DNA of 52,242 nucleotides from Candidatus Brocadia sapporoensis. GTDB lineage: Bacteria > Planctomycetota > Brocadiia > Brocadiales > Brocadiaceae. The notes beneath the pieces are model-generated. The model saw only the letters and a list, made by a program, of their open reading frames with translations. It did not search any database and was not told where the DNA came from. This document shows positions 9,501 to 16,450 of this stretch, piece after piece. How positions within the stretch are numbered: the first letter of the stretch is position 1; the number at the start of each line of letters is the position of its first letter. Position numbers and translations under genes: made by a program. The DNA lies in NCBI RefSeq assembly GCF_001753675.2, contig NZ_MJUW02000024.1:1-52242 (forward strand). The letters are read 5' to 3'.

Positions 9501-10131
9501 CTGGGGTAAGCCCCCTCTTGCGGTGGGCTATAACAAGCTCATAATCAATCATCGCCCGCATATCATCGAAGGAAACCTCTTCAATCTTTTGTACCTCGTG
9601 AGACGTCCTGAAACCGTCGAAGAAGTGCATAAATGGTATTCTGGATTCGAGGGCAGACGCCTGGGCAATTAAGGCGAAGTCCATCGCCTCCTGCACGTTT
9701 TTTGAGCATAGCATGGCAAAGCCTGTGGATCGCGCAGTCATGACGTCTGAATGATCGCCAAATATGGATAGTCCCTGACATGCCAGGGAACGGGCGGTTA
9801 TATGAAATACCGTTGGGGCAAGTTCTCCGGCAATCTTGAACATGTTCGGAAGGAGCAACAAAAGCCCCTGAGAACAGGAAATAGTGGTTGCCAGTGCGCC
9901 TGTTGTCAGTGACCCGTGCACGGCGCCTGCAACGCCTGCCTCCGATTGCATCTGACTTACCTTCGGCACCGAACTCCATATATTTACCTGCCCGGCAGCC
10001 GACTTTGCATCGCAGATTTCCGCAATAGGCGAAGAAGGAGTTATGGGGTAAATTGTAATAATTTCATTTGTGGCGTGCACCACATGTGCACACGCCGTAC
10101 AACCATCAACCGTTATCATTTTACGACTCAT
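6541..10131 (-). CDS. nifJ: pyruvate:ferredoxin (flavodoxin) oxidoreductase, single-chain
   Basis: Interconverts pyruvate + CoA and acetyl-CoA + CO2 with ferredoxin or flavodoxin; in autotrophs using the acetyl-CoA pathway it can run in the pyruvate-forming direction. The 1196-residue chain is full length. Domain order is the pyrimidine-binding domain with YPITPSSPIAE near residue 30, the transketolase-C and gamma domains, a two-[4Fe-4S] ferredoxin domain with CIQCGQCSFVCP and CTGCGSCVFNCPG (about 690-765), then the TPP domain with HSACPGCGETPY and GDGWGYDIGYGGVDH. ATG 10131 has AAGGAG 5 bp upstream. It is monocistronic, lying between the decayed hicAB and a repeat. Whether the enzyme mainly oxidises or synthesises pyruvate here depends on the organism and is inferred only from context. 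Confidence 0.96.
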   Translation of the reverse strand: MSRKMITVDGCTACAHVVHATNEIITIYPITPSSPIAEICDAKSAAGQVNIWSSVPKVSQMQSEAGVAGAVHGSLTTGALATTISCSQGLLLLLPNMFKIAGELAPTVFHITARSLACQGLSIFGDHSDVMTARSTGFAMLCSKNVQEAMDFALIAQASALESRIPFMHFFDGFRTSHEVQKIEEVSFDDMRAMIDYELVIAHRKRGLTPDNPNIRGTSQNPDVYFQGRETVNKYYQATPAIVQKAMNKFAKITGRQYKLFEYSGAPNAERVIIIMGSAGETVLNTIQNLNAKGEKLGLVQVRLYRPFDVAAFADSLPASVKAIAALDRTKEPGAIGEPLYLDVRTAIGEAMDKGIAKFKDYPVVVGGRYGLGSKDFTPAMVKAVFDNITQDKPKNHFTIGINDDVTGTSLAYDESFTIEGKGAYRALFYGLGADGTVGANKNTIKIIGSETDNYAQGYFVYDSKKSGSTTVSHLRFGKDKILNPYLVSKADFIACHNPSFLEKFDMLSSAEEGATFLLTTSHNKDEVWDSLPIEVQEQLIAKKMKFYIINAIALAEEIGLGSRINTIMQTAFFVISGIIPKEEAIEAIKAELKKTYIKKGEDVVKMNYASVDKALQNIVEVKVPDKITSKIRMRPPVPEDAPDFVKKVTAKMVANKGDSLPVSAIPADGTWPTGTTQYEKRNIGVHIPEWEPDACIQCGQCSFVCPHATIRIKAYDSASLLGAPQNFKSVDATGKELKGLKFTVQVAPEDCTGCGSCVFNCPGQKKDAQGNKIPGVKAINMKLQEPLRQIEAENYAFFLNLPETDTSKFNANSVKGSQFVKPLFEYHSACPGCGETPYIKLLTQLFGDRLIIANATGCSSIYGGNLPTTPYTKRADGRGPAWSNSLFEDTAEFGLGMRQTVDKFHSQAVELLDKLAKTPGYADAKELFESLKNADQSTQEGIDKQRVCVEELKKRLSKDAAPDAKNLLSLADYLVKKSVWSIGGDGWGYDIGYGGVDHVLASGENIKLLIMDTEVYSNTGGQMSKATPLGAIAQFAAGGKRTPKKNIGLMIATYGKVYVAQIAFGANLAQTVRAITEAEAYNGPALIVAYSVCIAHGIDMSRGIEQQKNAVASGYWPLYRYNPQLEAQGKSPLVLDSKDPSVPFEEYAYHENRYRALKASNPEVAAALMKQAETEIQRRWKLLKHQAAWSPAQSQ

Positions 10132-10263
10132 ACATTCTCCTTGTTGGTCTTGGTGTTGAGAAAAAACCTGACGCGGCCATACCGCAACCCAATCCCTTTC
10201 CTAGTAAGGGATGTGTAAAAAACTCAGCAAAGAAAGATTTTATATGATTTTTTCGTCTCAAAT

Positions 10264-10505
10264 CGTAATTTAATTGTATAGAAATTTTCATTTTATTTAA
10301 GCGAGTTACCGGGTGGCACTAACAAACGTCGTTTGTCAGTGTGATATATTCCAAATCCGTGTGTATATTCAAACAACATGGACAAACTAGCTTGCTGTTT
10401 GGCTGATCCTTCGGCAGGCTCAGAATGTAGCGCCGTGCATGATGGGTCTGACGAACCATCACGACGAAGTCCATACCACCTTGTACCCGAAGACATAACT
10501 TGTGA
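10264..10505 (+). repeat. interspersed repeat, copy A (~240 bp)
   Basis: This stretch aligns along its whole length with 51868-52105. Shared blocks include accgggtggcac, a hairpin (cactaacaaac - gtc - gtttgtcagtg, one mismatch), attccaaatccgtgtgtata, cttcggcaggctcag.atg, tagcgccgtgcatg, and a final cataacttg. No coding frame is conserved between the copies. The central segment is an imperfect palindrome built on cggcaggctca, which is cleaner in the 52-kb copy. Part of this segment also recurs at 34567-34644. Confidence 0.8.
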
Positions 10506-10718
10506 TCCGTAAACTTGCTATCTATTTTCATTGTACCCTAGTGTCTCTGTGGTAAATACAAATGATATTCATTTAACATACATTATTTTTCCCACATTGT
10601 CGAGGAAATATATTTTCTATGTAAAAACTCGACCACAAAACGACGTCCATATTATGGTTCACAAAGTTAACTCCTATCTTTGTAAAAGGTTAAAATTAAA
10701 ACGGAAACATTTTTAATG

Positions 10719-10747
10719 TTGACTTCAAAAAGACATGAACGTATAAT
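10719..10747 (+). promoter_or_regulatory. near-consensus sigma-70 promoter for the TrkA-N/DHH gene
   Basis: TTGACT (10719-10724), a 17-bp spacer, and TATAAT (10742-10747) differ from the textbook housekeeping promoter at a single base. The expected start point is about 45 bp before the ATG at 10800. The following gene and the lipoprotein gene at 12309 could share this transcript. Confidence 0.75.
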
Positions 10748-10799
10748 GTTCTTCCTTTGGATTTTTCCTGGAGAAGAATTTCTGTAAAAGGATACGTCG

Positions 10800-12272
10800 A
10801 TGTATATTATTCTTGGATACGATGAAATCGCCCATGCTCTGGCCAGAAATTTAAGCAGGTCTGGCGAGGAAACCCTGGTGGTTGGCAATGACGAGGCTGT
10901 TTTTGCGGGCTTAAAAGAACCCAATCTGCGCACCGTGGTTGCCGATATTCATACCGTAGACTTTGGTTCGTTACCGATGAAAAATGCCATTGCCCTTATC
11001 CTTCTTCAGAAAACGTACGATGACAATTTGATCTTAGCAAACCGTATCAGGAAGTTATTTCCGGATAAATTTATCTTATCGCGCGCAACCGATGATACAG
11101 AGGATGCTGAATTATTAAAGAACGGTACAGATCGTACCGTGCAAACCGTTAGGATTATTGCCAATGCATTACAGAACGAGCTAGAAACTGCAAAGCTGAA
11201 AAGGTCTGTTTTCCGTTTAGTAAGTGTTATTCAGGCGGCAAAGAGCAAAGGACTGGCTATTTTTTTGCAGGATAATCCGGATCCCGACGCCATTGCCTCT
11301 GGATTTGCACTTAAACGAATTGCTGAAAAATATAATATTAAATCCAATATTTATTACGGTGGAAATATCGGTCATCAGCAAAATAAGACCCTCGTCAATT
11401 TGTTGGAAACTGATCTGATTCGGTTAAAAACCACGGATGAGGTGCTGAAAATAATTAATGCAGCGGATAAGGTAGCATTAATAGAAGCGTCTATTCCTTC
11501 AAAAAATAATATATTGCCAATAGATACGATTCTTCACATTATCATTGACCATCATCAAACGGACTTTAGCCTTGTTAAAGGTGAGTTTGTTGAAATTTTA
11601 CCCCATATTGGCGCCACGTCTACAATCATGACACGGTATTTGAGGCATCTGAATATTGTTCCTGATCCACCCCTTGCCACGGCCCTTCGTTATGGAATAC
11701 GGGTAGACACAGGAGGTTTTACCAGGAATACAACCACGGAAGATCTCGACGCAGCGGCTTACCTCTCGCCTTTACTGGATACGGCGCTCTTAAATCAGAT
11801 CGAAAATCCTCCCATGAGCGCAGAAACCATGGATATCATCGGAAAGATTATACGAAACCGTGAAATACGGGGTTCGTATCTGATATCTTTTGCAGAATTT
11901 ATAACTGACCGAGACGCATTACCGCAGGCGGCTGAATTGATGTTGCAAATGGAGGGCGTATCTACCGTTCTCGTTTTTGGTATCGACAAGGATAAAGTCC
12001 AGCTATCGGCGCGAAGTGTAGATTCAAGGATCAATCTCGCATTTTTATTACAAAAGGCTTTTGGATTTATGAATGCAGGTGGGCATGCCAACATGGCGGC
12101 AGGAAGTATCGACTTGGGGATTTTTGGAGACGTGAACGATAAGAAATCACTTTCAAGAATTACACTTGATGCGGTAAGAAAAAAGTTTTTTTCTGCGGCA
12201 GGAATAGACATAGAAAAACGGGAAATACCCGACGACTTAGAATTAATGGTCGGCAACAGCATTAAGGATTAA
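10800..12272 (+). CDS. DHH/DHHA1 phosphoesterase with N-terminal TrkA-N-like domain
   Basis: A 490-residue protein. Residues 1-120 form a TrkA-N/RCK-like Rossmann domain (IILGYDEIAHALARNL, then ETLVVGND), though the usual GxGxxG loop is reduced to GYDEIA, so nucleotide binding is uncertain. A DHH domain follows with DNPDPDAIASG at 158-168 and IIDHHQTD around 248-255, then a DHHA1 domain with GGHANMAAGS near the C-terminus. The metal-binding residues look intact, so hydrolysis of a (di)nucleotide or oligonucleotide is likely. The RCK module hints at a link to potassium or c-di-AMP signalling, but that is inference. There is no membrane segment, unlike GdpP. It is followed after 36 bp by the CCHC-repeat lipoprotein. 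Confidence 0.82.
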   Translation: MYIILGYDEIAHALARNLSRSGEETLVVGNDEAVFAGLKEPNLRTVVADIHTVDFGSLPMKNAIALILLQKTYDDNLILANRIRKLFPDKFILSRATDDTEDAELLKNGTDRTVQTVRIIANALQNELETAKLKRSVFRLVSVIQAAKSKGLAIFLQDNPDPDAIASGFALKRIAEKYNIKSNIYYGGNIGHQQNKTLVNLLETDLIRLKTTDEVLKIINAADKVALIEASIPSKNNILPIDTILHIIIDHHQTDFSLVKGEFVEILPHIGATSTIMTRYLRHLNIVPDPPLATALRYGIRVDTGGFTRNTTTEDLDAAAYLSPLLDTALLNQIENPPMSAETMDIIGKIIRNREIRGSYLISFAEFITDRDALPQAAELMLQMEGVSTVLVFGIDKDKVQLSARSVDSRINLAFLLQKAFGFMNAGGHANMAAGSIDLGIFGDVNDKKSLSRITLDAVRKKFFSAAGIDIEKREIPDDLELMVGNSIKD

Positions 12273-12308
12273 TCGTAATAACTATTTGAAAAATTAAGGA
12301 GGGGCATT

Positions 12309-13403
12309 ATGAGGAAAGGGTTTTGGGTGTTAGGTTTAATAAGTCTTACCATTTTTTTAAGTTCTTGTGTTACCACAGAAACACAAGTCAAGGAAACACC
12401 ACAAGTAAAAGCGGAGACTCTGAAAGAGACCAAAAGACCGCAGGCAATACCAATACCTACTCCAGAAAAAACTGTTGCCCCTGAAACTCAAGTAACAAAA
12501 CCGGAAATCACTCTGATGTCCAAGCCAACAGTGTCAGAGACGCCGGTAGCACCTGAAGCTCCTGTGACACCGGCTGTAGTGTCCGAGGCTCCACCAGTAT
12601 CTGAAATTCCTGAAGCGCCAAAGGCACCGGCGTTACCGGAAGTACCGGCTGAACCAGAGGCACCAGCAATGCCGGAGGTCCCAGCGGTGCCTGAAGCAGC
12701 AAAGGCACCGGAAGTACCGGCAGTACCTGAAGCTCCAGCAATACCAGAGGTCCCAGCAGTACCTGAAGCAGCAAAGGCACCGGCATTACCGGAAGTACCG
12801 GCAGTACCAGAAGCTCCAGCAATGCCAGAGGTACCAGCGGTACCTGAAGCACCAAAAGCCCCAGTTGTACCAGAAATTCAAGCTGCACCAGAGGCTCCAC
12901 ATGCCGCTGCCCCGGAAATACCATCAGTAAAACCTCAGGAAGAAAAAACAGAAGCATTATCGCAGGAAAAAAAGGAATCTATGGCTGAAACACTGCACAA
13001 ATGTGCAACTTGTAATAAGGAAGTTGGGGAAGGACATATTTGTGGTGTTACCACATATTGTCAGCAATGTAAAGAGGAAGTGGGCAGTGGTCACATTTGT
13101 GATTTAACGTACTTTTGTAAGGATTGCAAAAAAGAGGTGGGGGACGGACATATCTGCGGAGTAACTACTTTTTGTTCAACGTGTGAAGAAGAAGTAGGTC
13201 CAGGTCATATCTGTGATATTACTTACTTCTGTTACGATTGCGAGAAAGAGGTGGGAGATGAACATATTTGTGGTGTAACTCATTTTTGTCCTATCTGCAA
13301 AGCAGAAGTTGGAGCAGGGCATGAATGCGGAAAGACGTATTTCTGCTTTGATTGCGAGAAGGAGGTTCCCAAAGACCATCAGCATGAACCGTCGGAAAAG
13401 TAA
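12309..13403 (+). CDS. lipoprotein with Pro-rich spacer and seven CCHC zinc-finger-like repeats
   Basis: A 364-residue protein preceded by a strong AAGGAGG. Residues 1-20 form a lipoprotein signal ending in the lipobox LSSC, with Cys20 the predicted lipidation site. Residues 78-205 are a Pro/Ala/Glu/Val spacer made of [10 protein letters not shown]-type units repeating about every 24-27 residues. Residues 232-358 hold seven tandem units with an exact 19-residue period. Each reads C-x2-C-x7-H-x-C (232/235/243/245, then +19 each time to 346/349); in the seventh the final H-x-C becomes H-x-H. Units typically read YFCxxCxxEVGxGHICGVT. Each probably binds one metal ion. The protein should be membrane-anchored with the metal ladder held away by the stiff spacer. 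I do not recognise a named family. It lies 36 bp after the DHH gene. Confidence 0.85.
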   Translation: MRKGFWVLGLISLTIFLSSCVTTETQVKETPQVKAETLKETKRPQAIPIPTPEKTVAPETQVTKPEITLMSKPTVSETPVAPEAPVTPAVVSEAPPVSEIPEAPKAPALPEVPAEPEAPAMPEVPAVPEAAKAPEVPAVPEAPAIPEVPAVPEAAKAPALPEVPAVPEAPAMPEVPAVPEAPKAPVVPEIQAAPEAPHAAAPEIPSVKPQEEKTEALSQEKKESMAETLHKCATCNKEVGEGHICGVTTYCQQCKEEVGSGHICDLTYFCKDCKKEVGDGHICGVTTFCSTCEEEVGPGHICDITYFCYDCEKEVGDEHICGVTHFCPICKAEVGAGHECGKTYFCFDCEKEVPKDHQHEPSEK

Positions 13404-13961
13404 TCGTCCAATATCAGCATTTGCAGAATGTAATTTTTGCAAAGTTCTTTGAAGTTATTGTGACAGTAGATAGCAGCGAAAGATATGCAATTAACTCTGC
13501 GAGGGTGCCAGAAAAGAGTATGTTTCCTGATTTGAAAGGATTGGTTTTATAACGGATTTATTGTATGTTCTTTAATACGGCAGGCAAAAGTTGTCCTGTT
13601 GCCTGCCGTAGGTCAAAGCCCTTATAATAGCACTGACAATAACTGTATGTGACTCCCTTCTGGGCGAAGTAGGATGTCGTGTTTACGAAGAAGAGATTTC
13701 TAACTTTGCCATCGGCTTAAGGTTCTGTGAAGCGTTGGAATATTTTGCTATTTGCAAAAGGTACAACGGTACATGGTATTTTATAATTCATTTATCATCA
13801 AAATGTTATAAATATTTTACCGTTGTTAGTTATTTCAAAAAATTAAGTAAACAGTCTCTCTTTCTTAATAAAACATTGCTTTTTGATTTAAATTGAAACC
13901 GGACAATACCGATGATGATTCGAAATAATAATTTTATCCGCGACGTTAAACGATCGTGTGG
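13404..13961. other. AT-rich intergenic region with one strong hairpin
   Basis: No convincing gene is seen in this convergent gap between the lipoprotein and the SHOCT-like gene. It contains a perfect 11-bp-arm stem-loop at 13577-13609 (acggcaggcaa / ttgcctgccgt, 11-base loop). No T-run follows on either strand, so terminator function is doubtful. The rest is AT-rich sequence without readable protein relics. Confidence 0.6.
13577..13609. repeat. perfect 11-bp stem-loop
   Basis: The arms acggcaggcaa (13577-13587) and ttgcctgccgt (13599-13609) pair perfectly around an 11-base loop. It lies between two convergent genes, about 175 bp after the lipoprotein stop codon. It could stabilise a transcript 3' end, or be part of a small RNA or an old repeat end. 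Confidence 0.6.
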
Positions 13962-15014
13962 TTAAAACTGATCTAATAATTCCTTTTTCTTTTCTGTGTA
14001 ATCTGTTTCCGTGATAAGCCCTTCGGTTTTGAGATCTTTTATCTCCTGTAACTGTTCCTTTATGCCCAGATTTCCCATGGCCTCTCTGAGTATTTTAGCC
14101 TTTTTGTAGTCGTAATCTTCTGCGGAAATAATTCCCTCATCAACCATTTCACGCAAGAGCATCAGCTTATTTTTTATTTTACTTTCCTGACGGTTTTCTT
14201 TTATAAGGATTGATGGATTCGGTGCGTGCGTTTCGCCAGTACCACCCATTTTTTCTTCCAATTTTTTTAGGCGAGTATCCAGTTCAGACGTTCCCACCTT
14301 GATCTTTTCATCAATCGTTCCTGTCCGTTGTATTACAGGCTGCTGGTAGATTTTATCCGACAGATCAATAACCAACCAGTTTTCATGATTTGATTCTAAT
14401 CGTTGTCCGGCTGCGGGAATCAGCTTCCAAAAGCGACTACGCTTTATTTGAGCAGGGTTTTCTTTTTTTGTTGTATATTGTTTCTTCTCCGACATAGTAT
14501 CATTATACGTTTGCAGCATATGAACTCGGCTAAAGGCTATGTTGAGGCTATGATCTAAAATAAATGCGATACAGTAATTTTGCTGGTCCGTTAAAAGTAA
14601 ACGCTCTGAATAGGATGAAATAGCAATAACCTGGGAAGGTGTTGCTACGGAAAATGCCTGTATAATCAACGGAACTAATTTTCGTATCTCATCATCCTGA
14701 AAAACGCGCAAGGCACCTTTCTTCTTTAATAGCCCTTTTTCTTCAAAATAAATATTGGATAATGCATTCGTGATAACATTCTCCTGGAATTTATACGGAT
14801 GATCACATTGAATGTAGCGGCCATTTTTCTTCACCTTTAACTCTTCGTGCTTTACAATAATCTGGCCGTCGGTGTAGGTATCAGCATGGGTCTCGTGAAA
14901 CTCTCGCACATATATCATGCAGATAATTCCTATAAGAAGGATGGTCTGCTTCCATCGGCAATTATTAATTAACTGCATAGCTATCTGCAACAATCTATGG
15001 GTCCTTTTATCCAA
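13962..15014 (-). CDS. membrane-anchored protein with two C-terminal SHOCT-like motifs
   Basis: A 350-residue protein of unknown function. One hydrophobic segment near residues 24-37 (ILLIGIICMIYV) suggests an N-terminal membrane anchor. The middle, about 45-190, is soluble and unrecognised. A charged stretch around 235-255 (LDTRLKKLEEKMGG) looks like a short coiled coil. Two SHOCT-like helical hairpins end the protein: LREMVDEGIISAEDYDYKK and IKDLKTEGLITETDYTEKK. Such modules often close proteins that oligomerise or bind partners at membranes. Its start overlaps the radA stop by 8 bp, so it is translationally coupled downstream of radA. Confidence 0.72.
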   Translation of the reverse strand: MDKRTHRLLQIAMQLINNCRWKQTILLIGIICMIYVREFHETHADTYTDGQIIVKHEELKVKKNGRYIQCDHPYKFQENVITNALSNIYFEEKGLLKKKGALRVFQDDEIRKLVPLIIQAFSVATPSQVIAISSYSERLLLTDQQNYCIAFILDHSLNIAFSRVHMLQTYNDTMSEKKQYTTKKENPAQIKRSRFWKLIPAAGQRLESNHENWLVIDLSDKIYQQPVIQRTGTIDEKIKVGTSELDTRLKKLEEKMGGTGETHAPNPSILIKENRQESKIKNKLMLLREMVDEGIISAEDYDYKKAKILREAMGNLGIKEQLQEIKDLKTEGLITETDYTEKKKELLDQF

Positions 15015-16365
15015 TGATTTCTACGGATTCAGAAAGATAGCATATTTCGATCAGTTCTATCTTTAAGTCTTTACTAATTCCCTTCGCATTATCCTTTGGA
15101 ATAACTGCTCTTTTAAACCCCAGTCGTTGTGCCTCTTTCAGCCGGATTTCCATCTGACTTACACTGCGAACCTCTCCGCCCAGACCTATCTCTCCAACAA
15201 ATACCGTGTCCGTTGGAATCGCCTTTTCTTTAAAACTCGATGCAATAGTCATCGCAATACCCAAGTCTGCAGCGGGTTCGTCTACCTGTACACCACCTAC
15301 AATATTCACAAATACATCCTGCCCTCCCAGCCTTAACCCTATCCGTTTTTCCAGAATAGCAAGGATCATGGAGACCCGATTGTAGTCAACCCCGCTTACC
15401 TTCCGCTCAGGCATGCCAAAATTTGCACGTGCCACCAGCGCCTGTATCTCAACAAGCAAGGCACGCGTGCCTTCCATGCAGGAGATAATAGTAGATCCTG
15501 CACTAACCCTTCTGCCTAGAGAAATGAATATCTCCGATGGGTTGTCTACGGGTTGCAAGCCATTTTTTCTCATCTCAAAAATTCCGATTTCATCGGTAGA
15601 ACCAAACCGATTTTTAACTACCCGCAGGATACGATAATACTGGAATTTTTCCCCTTCAAAATATAAAACGGTATCTGCCATATGTTCCAGCACTTTGGGT
15701 CCGGCGATAATGCCCTGTTTGGTTACGTGGCCTACCAGGAAAATCGCAGATCCTGTGGACTTAGCGATTGAAATGAGATCGTTCGCACATTGCCGTACCT
15801 GTGCAACTGTACCAGGGGCCGAATCCAATTGAGGTTTATATATCATTTGAATGGAATCAATCACTACAAGGGCAGGACGGGAGTTATGAATATTTTCCAG
15901 GATGAACTCGAGATTCGTTTCAGCAACAACCAGCAAATTTTCTGACAAAATGGATAGCCGTTCAGCGCGCAGTTTTGTTTGTGCCACGGACTCTTCGCCG
16001 GTTACATAAAGGGTTATGTACCCTTTCTGACTAATGAGCTGACAAACCTGTAACAGAAGGGTAGATTTCCCTATTCCAGGCGTTCCTCCAATCAATACTG
16101 CGGAACCATTAATCAGTCCACCGCCCAAAATCCTATCAAACTCTTTCATCCCCGTTTCAATACAGGGGCATTCTTTTAATTTTACATTCGTTATCGGTTG
16201 TGGCAATTCCCGATGGAGCACAACTGATCTGTAGGCGGAACCGGGAGGAGTGGTAATTTCTTCGATAGTTGAGTCCCATTCTCCGCAACCACCACAACGT
16301 CCGACCCATTTCAGGCTTTTCCAGCCACAATGCTGACAGACATAAACCGCACCTGTTTTTGTCAT
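15007..16365 (-). CDS. radA: DNA repair protein RadA
   Basis: A DnaB-like branch-migration helicase acting in homologous recombination. The 452 residues contain the N-terminal C4 zinc finger (CQHCGWKSLKWVGRCGGC), Walker A GGTPGIGKSTLL, the RadA-specific KNRFGSTDEIG motif, and a C-terminal Lon-like domain (GGVQVDEPAADLGIAM). It lies just beyond the clpC terminator hairpin and overlaps the following SHOCT-like gene by 8 bp. RadA next to clpC and mcsAB is a familiar bacterial arrangement. All key motifs are intact. Confidence 0.96.
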   Translation of the reverse strand: MTKTGAVYVCQHCGWKSLKWVGRCGGCGEWDSTIEEITTPPGSAYRSVVLHRELPQPITNVKLKECPCIETGMKEFDRILGGGLINGSAVLIGGTPGIGKSTLLLQVCQLISQKGYITLYVTGEESVAQTKLRAERLSILSENLLVVAETNLEFILENIHNSRPALVVIDSIQMIYKPQLDSAPGTVAQVRQCANDLISIAKSTGSAIFLVGHVTKQGIIAGPKVLEHMADTVLYFEGEKFQYYRILRVVKNRFGSTDEIGIFEMRKNGLQPVDNPSEIFISLGRRVSAGSTIISCMEGTRALLVEIQALVARANFGMPERKVSGVDYNRVSMILAILEKRIGLRLGGQDVFVNIVGGVQVDEPAADLGIAMTIASSFKEKAIPTDTVFVGEIGLGGEVRSVSQMEIRLKEAQRLGFKRAVIPKDNAKGISKDLKIELIEICYLSESVEIIG

Positions 16366-16393
16366 ATTGGTGTAAAAAAAATGTTAGAGAAAC

Positions 16394-16430
16394 AAAAAAG
16401 GGAAGAGCTTTACTCTCCCCTTTTTTATTT
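16394..16430 (-). terminator. intrinsic terminator after clpC (also works on the other strand)
   Basis: aaaaaagggaagag (16394-16407) pairs with ctctccccttttttatt (from 16413), with one mismatch and a 5-base loop. The A-run before and T-run after make it able to terminate on either strand. On the minus strand it lies 20 bp after the clpC stop and before the radA start, so radA may depend on readthrough or its own promoter. Confidence 0.75.
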
Positions 16431-16450
16431 CACTTTACAACCCGTTTCAT

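Noticed and set aside
12508-12957. 149-codon minus-strand frame rich in Leu/Val/Pro
   Set aside because: It mirrors the Pro/Ala/Glu/Val repeat of the lipoprotein gene; the composition is a by-product of the repeat.
12650-13370. Tandem DNA repeats in the lipoprotein gene considered as a CRISPR array
   Set aside because: Periods of about 72-81 bp and 57 bp match protein repeats of 24-27 and 19 residues in an open frame, so they are coding repeats.
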